Shown here in pieces: positions 43,061 through 54,376 of a stretch of DNA of 64,000 bases. The notes below the pieces were generated by a model that was not told the origin of the DNA, did not search any database, and saw only the letters and a list, made by a program, of their open reading frames with translations. Both the position numbers and the translations under genes were made by a program. Source of the DNA: Eleginops maclovinus (lineage: Eukaryota; Chordata; Actinopteri; Perciformes; Eleginopidae); contig NC_086366.1 of assembly GCF_036324505.1 (NCBI RefSeq), forward strand, positions 7,007,427 through 7,071,426. The letters run 5' to 3'. Within the stretch, counting starts at the first letter, position 1. Each line of letters begins with the position of its first letter.

Positions 43061-44888
43061 TTTTACTATATTGGGTGCTAATAAATCAAGTATAGGTGAA
43101 GATATCTTTCAGACCGTAAACCAAGGCCATGGTTATTAAAATGGAATACTATCAACACTTTGGTCTCTTTAATACATTTTGCCGTTTAGCTACCAAACAC
43201 ATACTCAAATCAAATGACTTTGCGATGAACTGTGCAAAACAATTCAAACATCCAGATGCTGCTTCATTTACACCTTGTTTCCAGTCATTTGTAAAACATT
43301 TAATATACACTATTTGAGCTATGGAGACAACGGCATTGGGTGTTTACTTCTTAAGTTCTTCTTTATAGAGTGTGTTGTTGTGACGTACATGTGCTTAATT
43401 GGGCATGTGGTGTATACACCCTACATTTCATCCCTTTTATTTAACTGATCCAAGGAAATACAATGTTCTGTTGTCAAGAACCATAAGTAGCAGCATGCTT
43501 CATTAAGTACATTGATAATATGTCACAACTGGTTATATGTGTAGTTTTTTTTATTTTCTGATTTGTTAATTGAAGCTGCTATAAGTGAGGCATGTTTGAA
43601 AGTCATAATATTTGAAAGGGCCTTGGGGAAATCTCTCAAGCAATAATTGCCGCCATTATTTCTTCTCTAATGTATTGTTTATTATGTCTAATGTACATAT
43701 GTGAAAGTACTATTATGCAAGAAAATACAATGTGACATTTAGCTAAAGATAAAGAATTAGACATGTTTAAAACAATAAGTGTCTCCATTTTGAACTGGAT
43801 GGCTATCGTAATCATTATATTAACCTATGAAAACATTGTGCAAACAAAGTATATCCTTAATATGTAGTTCCCCACTGAAAAAGTTTGAAGGGTAATGACT
43901 TGAGTCAAAGAAATAAATCCAAGGGGATGTATTAACCTCAAAAACCCAGAAGTGAAGTTTCCAGTAAATTATCTCCCGGGGGATTTTTTCTTGAGTGTGC
44001 ATGTAGAACTGAGGATGATTATATTTAACAATGGCAACATTTCCGTCACAATGGGTGCGCTGCCTGTCTGCTATTGTTCTACTCCGCCGCATTTGTTTAA
44101 TACCTGCTATTGCCTGGCATTCCCTCCGTCACTGAACCAGGACTTCAGATGCCGGCAAGTCACCGTTTGTTCCTTCTCAGAGGGAAGGAACCGAGAGGAA
44201 AGAAAGATGCAGGAGTGCAATGGCAGTAATTGATACCCAGTTTAGCATGCCAGTGACTGTGGCTTTCAGGACATTGAGGAAATAAAAATGAAAGTCGTTG
44301 TACACATTAACAAATAGGCAACCAAAATAGAACCACAACGGCACCGCTGTTCTCAAAGAACTCTTGTTTGTGTCTATCGACTTGCGATGTGAAGATGTCT
44401 TGTTATTTCTTTGCAAAGACAACGGAAACAGAAAGTGAAAACAAAATTAAGTGTAGTTTTTGTTTTCACCACAATGGGTTTGTTTTTGCAATGCAGAGTC
44501 TGACATCTTTTATCACGCAAACCCGAGAAAGAATTTTTCACCCCCAATGTAGTTCATCATTTTAAGCAATATCCCGCTTTTTGCTCTTGGAATGATCAAA
44601 CCTGCAGCATTTCAATCAATTTCTCTGTAACTAATTGTTTTCCTTGCAAAGAAAGCCATTTACTTTACAAAAAAGTGGGTTTTCATCCACCTGTTTTATC
44701 AATATTTTGTCCTTAACAAGGCCTGAGTGGAAATGGAAAATCTTGTGCCTGTAGGAAGTATTGTCATCACACATTTACTGTACTATTGCTGATTATTATC
44801 AATATTTTTTAAAGCTCTATTTCTCTGTCTCTAAACTGATTTTTTCTTGTTTCTCTTCACCTCTTTCTTCTTCTTTATTACATCGTTT
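43061..44888. other. Unique AT-rich sequence, no gene seen
   Basis: Short frames only, no repeat family recognised. Confidence 0.55.
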
Positions 44889-45119
44889 GTATTTAGCGGA
44901 CGCTGTTGTTCAAAGCGACTTAAATAGGTGCAATCACCCATGAAGATACAAACTCAAAAACAGCAAAAATGTTGCGAAACTGTTTTGCCAAAGTGCCGTC
45001 AAAACAGGTGGGTTCTTCTTCTTCTTCTTTTTCTCCTTCTTCTTTTTCTTTTTTCTTGCAAAGCGACCTATATGAACTCTACAAAGAGGACTCAGGATCG
45101 CTGAGGTGCTGCCATCTGG
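44889..45119 (+). mobile_element. Teleost dispersed repeat ('tttagcagacgc' family) split by a TTC tract
   Basis: 'gtatttagcggacgctgttg' followed by 'ttcaaagcgacttaaatagg' and 'gtgcaatcacccatgaagat' matches the well-known fish motif 'tatttagcagacgcttttat ccaaagcgacttac'. A TTC-rich tract (45013-45057) lies inside. After it comes a second 'aagcgacctatatg'. It is non-coding, its class is uncertain, and the boundaries are approximate. Confidence 0.6.
45013..45057. repeat. (TTC)n-rich pyrimidine tract
   Basis: Forty-five bases of almost pure T and C with TTC periodicity inside the dispersed repeat. Confidence 0.9.
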
Positions 45120-45730
45120 GATTCTCCTCAGGGTTCCATGAGTAACACAACATCTAAAAATGTGTTTATTTATTTATGTATGAAGGGCAAGCAGCCTCAC
45201 ACGGAAGCTTGTGAACCTCTCATACTTTTTCACATAATTTCACAATGTGTTTTTTCAATTCATAGCAGCCTTTTGGGAATTAAAGGTGAGGCAAAAACAC
45301 AGTTTCCGGGGTTAAAGTTCAAATTCTTCTTATTTTTTGTTCCCACTCCTGCACACCTCTCGCCCACTTGGAAGCTGTAGAGGAGCAGATGGCTTGGCAT
45401 CACCCTGCAGCCCAGTGTCAGTCTGTCTCTTTGGCTTGTCATCCAATCCAAGACTAGCTGTTAGCCTTGAATAAACACAGAAAGTGGCACAGAAAAATTA
45501 GACATGAACAATTTGAGGGCACTATTGAACTGGAATATGAAAACTCAACAAGATACGCCTCAATCAGGAAACAGGTTTGCACAGCAGGACCCCCCCTCAA
45601 GGGACGGAGACCATTAAAATGTGCTGGAAAAAACAAACACATTTACTTTGCACAGTTGGCGTGAAATGCCTTTATTTGTTTTACATCAACTCTAGGTGCG
45701 CTAAGGATTCGCAGATTTTTCAGTGTGATA
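45120..45730. other. Unique sequence, no gene seen
   Basis: Overlapping short frames on both strands, none with domains or splice support. Confidence 0.5.
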
Positions 45731-45910
45731 ATTTAAATGTACCTCCTAGAGAATGCCGGGAGAAAAGCAGTGGGCTGGTGATAATACCGCAGGTACCAAA
45801 TACCTGCCAACTTTGAGAAAGCCTATAAAAAACAAACATATTAATTAAAATAAATATAAAATCTTGGCTTCGGAGTCTCTTTTATCACACCACGCATATT
45901 CGGTATTTTA
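45731..45910 (+). repeat. Local direct repeat, copy A
   Basis: This segment resembles 46873-47050 over about 150 bases. Shared stretches are 'tttaaatgt', 'gctggtgataatac', 'cctgccaac', 'tagaaag/gagaaag', and a similar tail. It is in the same orientation as copy B, with about 1.14 kb between starts. It matches no dispersed repeat family I know, so a local duplication or two copies of an unlisted element are both possible. Confidence 0.65.
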
Positions 45911-46584
45911 TTCTCCCAAATCAAAGCAAAATAAGTCTATTCCTTTTAAACCGATTTCACAAACGTTACTTTTGCGTTTTGGTCCTTCAGTCTAGACCGG
46001 CACGAAATGAGGTACTGACGGAGACACTGATGTTGTAGCACATTATGCTGTGTGCACAGACAGCAGCCATTATCCTTCCACTGTGCCTCCCAACAGGGTT
46101 GCCACATTCTGACTGAGGTATGTTCAGTGACATGGAGCTCTGCATCGTAATTATTAATAACTCATTCGGTTTATTGATCTGAGACCTTTGGCTAATAGAG
46201 GAAAACGTAAAATGAAAAGAGTTCCGGCATAGGCTGCCTATTGCGGCCTATAACATTAGAGAAGGCTTTATTTCTAACATAGTTTTTGAATACGTGTTAT
46301 AATTGTGTTTGTATGTGTAATCACAGGATACTCATTTGCATTTTTCCCTCACTTCTGGTTTTGGGGATGTGATGGGCATCCTGTGAGCACATGCACAGAG
46401 CATGATCAGGCACATAGGCGGAGAAAACATGCATTTAATTTTTAACACAAGAAATTCCCTGACAGCATAATTAATTGAACAGACATATGACAAACAAAGA
46501 CAAAAAAATCCAAGGGGATACAGAGAGAAAACGTGGATGAAGGCTCAAAATGTGTGTGATAATTTAGATAGAATCGGAGGATGA
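45911..46584. other. Unique sequence, no gene seen
   Basis: Contains 'tgtgtgataatttag' at about 46554-46568, similar to 'cagtgtgataatttaaatg' just left of copy A. This suggests that copy B originally started here and was later split. Confidence 0.45.
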
Positions 46585-46872
46585 AACCCTCTTTATTAGT
46601 CACATACATGCACACAGCAGAGCACACACACTGAAATTGGTCCTCTGCATTTAACCCACCCTAGTACTAGGAGCAGTGGGCAGCTATTGTGCAGCGCCCG
46701 GGGAGCAATGGGGAGGGGGGGATTGGATGTGTCCGGTGCCTTGCTCAAGGGCACCACAGCAGGGCCTAGGAGGTGAAGTAGCAGTCCACTTTCCATATTT
46801 CAAGTCTGTTCGGGGACTTGAACCGACGACCCTACGATTCCCAGTCCAAGCCCCTACTGACTGAGCCACTGC
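46585..46872 (-). mobile_element. tRNA-derived SINE, copy 2 (intact-looking head)
   Basis: On the minus strand the element starts GCAGTGGCTCAGTCAGTAGG, which has a Pol III A box-like core (TGGCTCAGTCAGTAGGGG). A B box-like GTCGGTTCAAGTCCCCG follows about 50 bases on, so the head is a tRNA-derived internal promoter. The body ('cttgagcaaggcacc', 'cactgctcctagtactaggg') is shared with 2231-2449. The tail ends near 46585 after a TAATAAAGAGGG-like stretch. On the plus strand it abuts copy B of the local repeat. This is the better-preserved member of the family in the window. Confidence 0.8.
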
Positions 46873-47050
46873 TTTAAATGTGCTTCCTATAAAATGCTAA
46901 AATAAAGTGAGCTGGTGATAATACTCCAGGCACTAAAAATACTAAGATAGCCTGCCAACATTTAGAAAGTTAATATATATATATATTTAACAACTCCTGG
47001 CTTAAGATTCTGCTTGTGACACAATACACAAATTCTGTATACAATTTATT
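46873..47050 (+). repeat. Local direct repeat, copy B
   Basis: This is the partner of 45731-45910, beginning TTTAAATGTGCTTCCTATAA and including GAGCTGGTGATAATACT and GCCTGCCAACATTTAGAAAG. A TA run (46976-46987) lies inside it. The SINE at 46585-46872 sits directly on its left edge. Confidence 0.65.
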
Positions 47051-48444
47051 ATACCACCCATTCCCCCTGAATACAAAAGAAGGGTATCTAGGCCTAAAAT
47101 ACAACTTGGAAAAGTTACCTTTCGCCAAATACTCTGTAACCCCTTTCAGATGTATAATGATGAACACAACGTCCAACATTTTCCAATCATTAACATAGAA
47201 AATGCAACAGCACAGACCTCAATTTATTCAACAGTAACTTGCAACAGTAACTTGTGGGATTAAGTAATAACACACATGCTTGTTCCTCTTCATAGATGGG
47301 CTAAATCACTGTGGCGTTTCTTGGAAAATTCAACCAAACAACATTTGTTTTATCTCCACAGACTTAGGGACACACTTGTTGTCATGAAGCCCCTTTCCTT
47401 TTGGCTCTCATTTATCATTGATGAATAATGCAGCGTAAATCAACACAGTTATCAAATGTCTCTAGATTAAAATTAAAATGCAGTCCTTTACTTTATTGTG
47501 CTTCTCTATTAATATATCTATTTAGAATAGTACTGAACAATAATTAAGGAGAAATGCATTAGCTAAACATAGATAAAGCTAGATTACTTTACGCAAAGCT
47601 TAAATTAAACTGATGCAAGAATCAAATCACCGTAAAATGTAATGTAATTAGCATTTCTGATTCATATTTTTTGAGGGATGCACTTTGTGATTACAAGTGC
47701 CCTCTTCATATTGAATTTGAATAAGACTGCTTTATTATAAAATATTCAAAGTGGCAAAAAAATCATTACACATCGTGAGATTAGAGTAACTATGTCAAAA
47801 ACATTGCATTTTGTGGTAGGAAATTGTAAGTTGTGAATAAAGTGGACTTAATCTACCTGTAAAATATTTGATCTTGCCATGGACTCTTGCATTTTCTGCT
47901 CAAAACTAGAAAAAAGTTAAAGATTTACATACATATCCACATTTCATTCTGAGAGTGGGATACAGAGATTAAAGGCAGAACAAAAAAAGAAAGGAGAACG
48001 AGCGAGAGGAAGGGAGCTAGAACAATCATATTAGGGAATTGGGGTGTATCACTGGTGTTACGTGAAATGAGGTGCCCCACCACAGGTTGGTTCCAGGCGG
48101 TGAAATGATAGATGAAAAGGAGGAACAACAGTAGTCAATTACAGCAGTGCATGATTAACCTAAACTAATTAAGACCTCTGGGTAATGGAAGGAAAGGAAA
48201 CACTAGCCGTCCCTTTCCTTTTTTCTAGTGTGAACTCCCAGAGCAGAATCTGTGCTGGGGCCGCCTTTGTTCTCAGAGTCCCAGTCCTCCACCCAGTTGA
48301 ACAACTGCCATCTCTACTGTACCCACCCCCCCACCCCACCCCCTTCCTCTTCGTTCTCTACTCCTCTCCGACTTACAGTATCTTTCCACATTTCACATCA
48401 TTGTATGCATCTGCTCCAGTTTAAACTGTTGAACTATGCAGATC
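47051..48444. other. Unique AT-rich sequence, no gene seen
   Basis: CAACAGTAACTTG occurs twice in tandem at about 47229-47254. No gene or known repeat seen. Confidence 0.5.
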
Positions 48445-48597
48445 TTAAAGGAGTAGTCTGACGTTATGGGAAATACATTAACTTGCTTTCTTTTCGAGGG
48501 TTCAATGAGAAGATGAATAGCACTCTCACATATTGAGAGTGCTATTCATCTTCTCATTGAAGTTTTGGCAAGGATGCAAATAAGCAATTTGTAACTT
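48445..48597. mobile_element. Fold-back repeat with perfect 28-bp hairpin
   Basis: The left half ('aaaggagtagtctgacgtta', 'gggaaatacattaac', 'cttgctttcttttcgagggt') recalls the start of a common fish repeat ('ggagtagtttgacattttgg ... gcttattcgctttcttgccg'). The right half is an inverted version ('ggcaaggatgcaaataagc'). At the centre 48501-48528 and 48534-48561 are perfect reverse complements around a 5-base loop (CATAT). It could be a fold-back MITE or an inverted pair of element ends. If transcribed it would form a miRNA-sized stem. The outer arms match only loosely. Confidence 0.75.
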
Positions 48598-49433
48598 TAC
48601 AGACCCAAATACTGTCATCAATTATGAAAAACCAATCTTTCTAATTTCAATTGTCTTGATTTTTTAGATCATTTATATAAATAGGGAACACATTTTACAG
48701 ATGTTCAGGATTATCATTTTTCTTTACATAAAGAGGATTATTCTTGTGAAATCTTATCAACTCAAGCAGTATCAAATTGTAAAATAACAAAAAAACTGTG
48801 ATTTTGGAAACTACACACTGCAAAACAAGAGGAAGCTAAAAGACGCCCTTAAACGCCTCACAGTCCACTGCTTACTCAACGGGGTCATGGGACATTAAGA
48901 GCCAGACAAGCATTACAACGTGCAAATATATTTGTATCTACTATGCAAAATCAGAAAACGAGGACCATGGGGAGATGCCTGGGCTTTTCCTAATTTGCAA
49001 AACAAAGTGTCACCTAATAACATTAGTTCTAGAAAATGATTTTCAGTAATACTGAATATGTGATTGTCTGTTTTTGTTTCTGGGAAATAATTTCCTTACA
49101 ATGCACTGGTGAGGAATGAATGACTGGGTGAATGTGGATCAATGAGTGTTGCTCTTTAATCTGGACACATCTTTGCATATCACAGGTGACCTGGATCCTC
49201 TACGCTTTGAAGTTGTCAGTGATCTTCACTAGTCATCAATTTGCAAGTGCTCATCATTCAGAACCCCCCCTCTCCCACAATTTGCTCCGTTGCTTTGCAT
49301 CCTGGGAATTAAAAGAGGCCTTTTTGTCTGTCTCTGCTTTGGGTATGCATGGTGCTACTTAAGAGCCTGAATGTTGCAAAATGCTGACATCAGGAAAAGT
49401 ATTTGAATGTTCTTAATCTGTTTTCAGTATATC
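48598..49433. other. Unique sequence, no gene seen
   Basis: Ordinary AT-rich sequence. A C-run lies at 49265-49271. Confidence 0.55.
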
Positions 49434-49442
49434 ATATATATA

Positions 49443-49510
<68 letters not shown>
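49434..49510. repeat. (TA)n microsatellite with two TTTA interruptions
   Basis: Seventy-seven bases of TA broken by two ATTTA spacers. The array is self-complementary and could extrude a cruciform or be a replication-sensitive site. Confidence 0.97.
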
Positions 49511-49515
<5 letters not shown>

Positions 49516-50940
49516 CTCCAACTTATCCTAATTAGCCAATGCCTCCAAGTTGTTGTTGCTGTCTTGATCATTCTCAGTGTCACAAGTCAACTGAATAAAA
49601 TATATCCAACATTTGAATTCACCGATTCTAAACTTCAGGCTCCTGCAGTCAGAGGAATATATAAAGACTTTAGGGGGAAAATAATTCCAACTTCAACTGA
49701 GTTAAATCCGATTGTCACATTGTAACACCCTTCCTGTCACTCAAAAAACTACAGTGGGTAATGAAGCCTAGACAGGAAATCACCACTTTTCCACTAATGA
49801 TGGGAGTCTTTGACATTACATTATCTGAGCTGATTTCATTTCCCCCCAAAAAAAGACTGTTTGCACAGATTCCTTCTTTGACTTTCCTAATGAACCAACT
49901 TCCTGTTCCCGATAAGCCTGCTCCAAATGTCACCTTTCCTGCCATCTAATGTCACATTCACATGTTCAAAAGTCAGGTTTTTGAATTCATTTGCTACATG
50001 GTAATAGTCTGTGAAGACTAATTAAAGAGAGGCCAGATGTCACAAAGTATTGCTATGCATCAGCAGGTCTAACCATTGATATTATACTCAGAGGGTTACA
50101 TCTTACTTTGAAGAAAAATAATTACATTACATCAACAGTGTAGGAAAGAATAGTTGGTGTAATGGAAACTTCTGGAGGAATAGAGTCGAAACACGATGAG
50201 AACACGGGAGAGCTGGAACTTGATGGAAAACACTGAAGGTTTATTTAGGTTACGGACAGATAATTGACAAGACGTGCTGTAGCCGCGAGTTGACACAGCA
50301 GTTGCCCGACCAATTCTGAAAATTTCTCAGCCCGGCCCCACGGATTGAGCTGACAGGAAAAGCACTATAACACCTCTATCAACGGACGCCAACAGGCAGG
50401 AGTGAGGAGACACTGAGAGCACAGCAGCCCAATGTTTCAGGCTTAATTGTGTATTTACCGTAACGTGCAATCACCAGGATCCTTACATGTTAATGTATCA
50501 CCGTTAATAATTCAATAATACAAAATACATCACAAAATATTATACCTAAATGGGCCCATGTGCAAAACAATTTGTGCTGGTGATAATACTTTTATACTAA
50601 TGATGAATGCTGTAATTGTAATTGTGTGGGGATATGCAATATGGCCATATTTCAATAGAATGTGTTCATGCTTAATATCAATAAGCCCCCCCAAAAAATC
50701 TGAAATTCCGTATCCAAAATGATAAATAACCAAGGATGGAGTTGAATTATTGGTTAAAAATAAATATTCGTGTCGCATTATAGTGACTTGTATTTGTATA
50801 AGCAGACAATTAAACCAAAATATGGGGCGAAGCCTGCGAGCTAGTTCAGGCAGTCAACTCGAGTATCAATGATGCATTCGCACATAACGCCTCTCGTCAC
50901 TCTTGCAACCAACCAAACATAGTCTCCTAATCTGGCGCTC
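49511..50940. other. Unique sequence, possibly an old unclassified repeat at 50170-50460
   Basis: 50170-50460 is GC-richer than its surroundings and vaguely recalls a fish retroelement ('ggtttatttaggttacggac', 'gattgagctgacaggaaaag', 'acggacgccaacaggcagga'), but I cannot name it. The rest shows nothing. Confidence 0.35.
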
Positions 50941-51222
50941 TATTTAAGCTAATGCTACTACTGCTGTTTCCACGCTGCTAATGTGTTCACCTGACTGCTG
51001 GTGCTGCTGCTGGTGCTGCTGCTGCATTCATGTTGGCGATGCTCGCCTGCCCAACCACCACCCCAGCTTCCTCCCCAGCTTCCATCTGTAGGCTCGGGGG
51101 ATAGTTATCTAATCATCACTCAATGTTCTATGTTAATATGTGGAGTGATGAGGCCCTAGGCTAGACACCAAACTCAAACTATATTGTTTCTAATAAACAT
51201 ATTAATGAAACACGTGAGTTGT
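50941..51222 (+). mobile_element. Possible solo LTR or retro-element relic
   Basis: A TATA-like TATTTAAG (50941-50948) is followed by a CTG-rich stretch and then by AATAAA (51192-51197) about 250 bases on. This is the promoter-to-poly(A) spacing seen in small LTRs. The text 'gatgaggccctaggctaga' and 'aataaacatattaatgaaac' followed by 'gtgagttgtctgactg' feels like a fish repeat end. No TG...CA termini or target duplication were identified, so this is tentative. Confidence 0.25.
50995..51025. repeat. Imperfect (CTG)n repeat
   Basis: About ten CTG/GTG units with two GGTG interruptions. Confidence 0.9.
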
Positions 51223-52127
51223 CTGACTGAAATGATATAATTAAACCATCATTGATTGATTCAACTTTTATGGTCTTTATAAATGCAAAAAAAGTGATTA
51301 ATCCCAGAGTGATCCTGCTTTTAGTGAGTATAGAGGTTGTGAATCATTGTTAAACACATGCATCTTTTACTCTCACTTAGTGCTTCATTAAATAGAAATG
51401 TTGTTTGTTTCTTTTACAAAGACGACAAAAAGTAAAAGTTAGGCTAACAATTCTTCTGAACCAGCAGACCAAAAGCATGTACAGTTTTATGTAACTGTGT
51501 TTTGTCTTTCTCCCCTTTATATCTTCTCTCCAGGATATGTTGGAATCTTTGTTGCATCTGGTTGAGACCTCCACTACGTCTCAAATAATGTATTTTTTAG
51601 AGGCACAGGGTGGAGCGAAGCTAAACAATAAATATTCTAGAGGCTGTATAGATCAAATCAGGCAACCAGAAGCTCCTGTCATGACCAATTAGAAATACGT
51701 TGTGACTCAAAAAATGGCTCACAGGCAGGAGGCAGCTGTACCTGTGGCCATTGTCAGTCAATGGACAAAACTGCTGCGGTTAACCCTTGGTGTAAAAAGG
51801 GGGGGAGCTGCAGCCTTCAGTACAGCAGCAGTTCTGCAGATGAATTCAATGAATATTTTACAATGCCTTCATTATGGGTGCATGCAATTACTGCCTTTCT
51901 CATAATGCTTGAGTAAGCCTCAGCGAGTAGAAGTGAAGTAGGGAGCATGAAAGGTTGGAGTTTGTTTTCCCCCCAAACAAAAACAAATTAATGTAATGGT
52001 TTAAAACTCATTTAAGTACTTTGATCACTAAGCGATGCATGTGTTGATACTTTTAATTCACCACCGCTTTATTAAGCCTCTCGAAATATTCAACCCGGTA
52101 AAGTGGTTCTGCTGCTCCTTCAAAGCT
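51223..52127. other. Unique sequence, no gene seen
   Basis: Several short frames and nothing recognisable. A G-run lies near 51800. Confidence 0.5.
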
Positions 52128-52206
52128 ATGTGGAATTTGATTTTTCAGATTCTGTTTTTCGCTGCACTTCAAGGAGCTCCTAGTTGCCTGTGGTGCCGCG
52201 ACTATG
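52128..52206 (+). CDS. First-exon candidate with signal peptide (26 aa, phase-1 donor)
   Basis: ATG 52128 starts MWNLIFQILFFAALQGAPSC, which is hydrophobic with a plausible cleavage site after the AALQG region. It is followed by C-x2-C (CLWC) and RDY, then a donor (TATG then gtaagg at 52207), ending in phase 1. Signal-peptide exons of secreted and Ly6/Ig-type proteins commonly end in phase 1, and a C-x2-C soon after cleavage is seen in three-finger proteins, but this is only a resemblance. Alternatively 'tttgatttttcag' at 52136-52148 is an acceptor and the exon is internal (52149-52206). No identity can be given. Confidence 0.2.
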
Positions 52207-54304
52207 GTAAGGCTCTGGGATTATATTTGTGTGCCTCTGCTGAACCCAAAGAAAGTTTAAAAACTCAACAAGAGATAAACAACTCATCACAAAACGTGTG
52301 AGGTCACGGTTTCCTTGGCATTTTCTATGGAAATACATTCAGAGATAAGATATCTAGTAAAAACAATAATGTTCGACATGATTTTCTATACATTTCAAAG
52401 AACATTAATAAATGTAATGTTTGAGATAACGTAAAAAGATTTACTAACCTTGGAAAATTGTTTGAGAGTGAACATTTCAGGAATTCATCAGTAATTATAA
52501 CTTTGCTTTTACTGTATTTTAGAACAGCTAGAAAATCATTGGTTGACTCAACCTTCAGCGAGTAGTTTGTACTCAGTTCAAATATAAAGGTTAATATGAA
52601 TGACATAATTTACATTGAGTCCACATCACATATTGGTGTGATCAATTAATTTTTTGTAACATTTTTTACATTTTGAATGAAAGTTATCGGGATTGCTCAA
52701 AAATGATGTTAATAAATTCTGTATTCATCTGTTGAACTTCCACATATACATTTATTGTTGACTCTTATTGACTTAATTATATCAATAAGACACAACATGA
52801 TAAAAAAAAGGATGTAAAATCAAAGAAGATGCAGTTTAATAACCTTACAGGTCTGCCTTTGTATACAGTACATACCAGCACAGCACAAACCTTAAAATCA
52901 CATCACAGTGAGAAGAATATTACAAAAAAGCAATTTATTGAATACAGGATGCAATAACCTTGGCTTACCTAATTATTATTTGCTGTCTATCATGCATAAA
53001 ATCGTGTTCTGTAATGTAGCACAGATACACAACAACACAGCAGCCTCAGTATGGCTGCGAAAGGGCAATTTGTTTTCTATCGGGCAGCAGCTGGTCCTGG
53101 GTGGGCTGGCGGATTAACGTGAGGGGTTCAGCGTCTTTATTGAAAAGGGCAAAATGCTGTTTTCACACCGATTCAACTCGGTGGCCAGTGATTTCTTCTG
53201 TAGCACATCCCAAATATAACCCCAGTCAAAAAACAATAAGAAACACAGACCATCACACCCGTTTATTTGTGCTCACTAAAGAATATGTTCCACTACTACA
53301 TTACATTTTATACAAGATCATGCCATACACCCATGTTTTTCGTCGTTGTGTCACCAACAGTTGGTTCATTACAAACTAAGTGTGTGTTCTCCAGATAAAA
53401 GCATGCACCGCTGCCATTGTTAGCTGACACTGCATTACCATAACAAGCGGTCCGATTCCAATCCCCGAGGACTTTTTCCCCTTACCTTGTGGATGTTTGT
53501 TTTTATTTATTACTTAAACACACCTGATTGGCATGTTTTTCTTGCTTACTATTTTTCAAAGTAATATTATGTGTGTAATTGTCTTGACAGTACGATTGGC
53601 ACTGCTTTTATGATCCTAACTAATGTGGGGTTACATTTGTCTGTCAGGTAATTCAATTAGGTGTTTGCTATCAAGTAAATGGCTTCTTGAAGATCAAACC
53701 TGCCAGAATTCGCACTGTCATATAATTTCTTAAAGGAAACCTACAATGTATTTTCAGTAGACATATTTGGTTGGGGTAGTTCTTGAATGGCCAAGGACTA
53801 TTCCTCAGATTGTTTCTGATCCTTAAATATAGATCTCCAGTATAATCTGAAGAGCATCACGTTTGTAGAAGTTCTGTAATAGTTTTCTTATGTTACCTTG
53901 TCAAAAAAAGGCATCATTATCAAAGCAAACAGTATAAAACATTTGCATTTTCTTATACAATATGATCTCTGACCCCTGTCTTTCTAATGGGCGCTGTAAA
54001 GGAGCCTATTAGCAGAATCTTGACAAAAGGCAGCCACGCGTTCTGTTCAAGCAGTGCAAAATAGCTTCATGCTGCAGATCAATACATCAATCAGGCTTTC
54101 ATTACAAATGTACAAGTTTCTTCCATTTTGAACGGCACATACAAACAAAAAAAATAGGTGAGGTCTTACAGTACAGTACTCTAGCTGAAGACTTCAATTG
54201 CACCTTGAGCAAAAATCTAAATTTGCTCCCAAGGTTAATCAGGTCAATTATAACAAGCCTGTTTCAAAGCCTTCTGTGCTGCACAGCAGTGGATGTAAAG
54301 GAAT
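52207..54304. other. Unique AT-rich sequence, no gene seen
   Basis: A minus-strand donor-like site (CAAG then GTAAGG, at about 53480-53488) lacks an acceptor. Nothing else. Confidence 0.5.
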
Positions 54305-54319
54305 GCACACACACACGCA

Positions 54320-54375
<56 letters not shown>
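54305..54375. repeat. (CA)n with GCAC core microsatellite
   Basis: CA array whose left part has about six GCAC tetranucleotides, giving a compound repeat. Confidence 0.97.
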
Positions 54376-54376
<1 letters not shown>

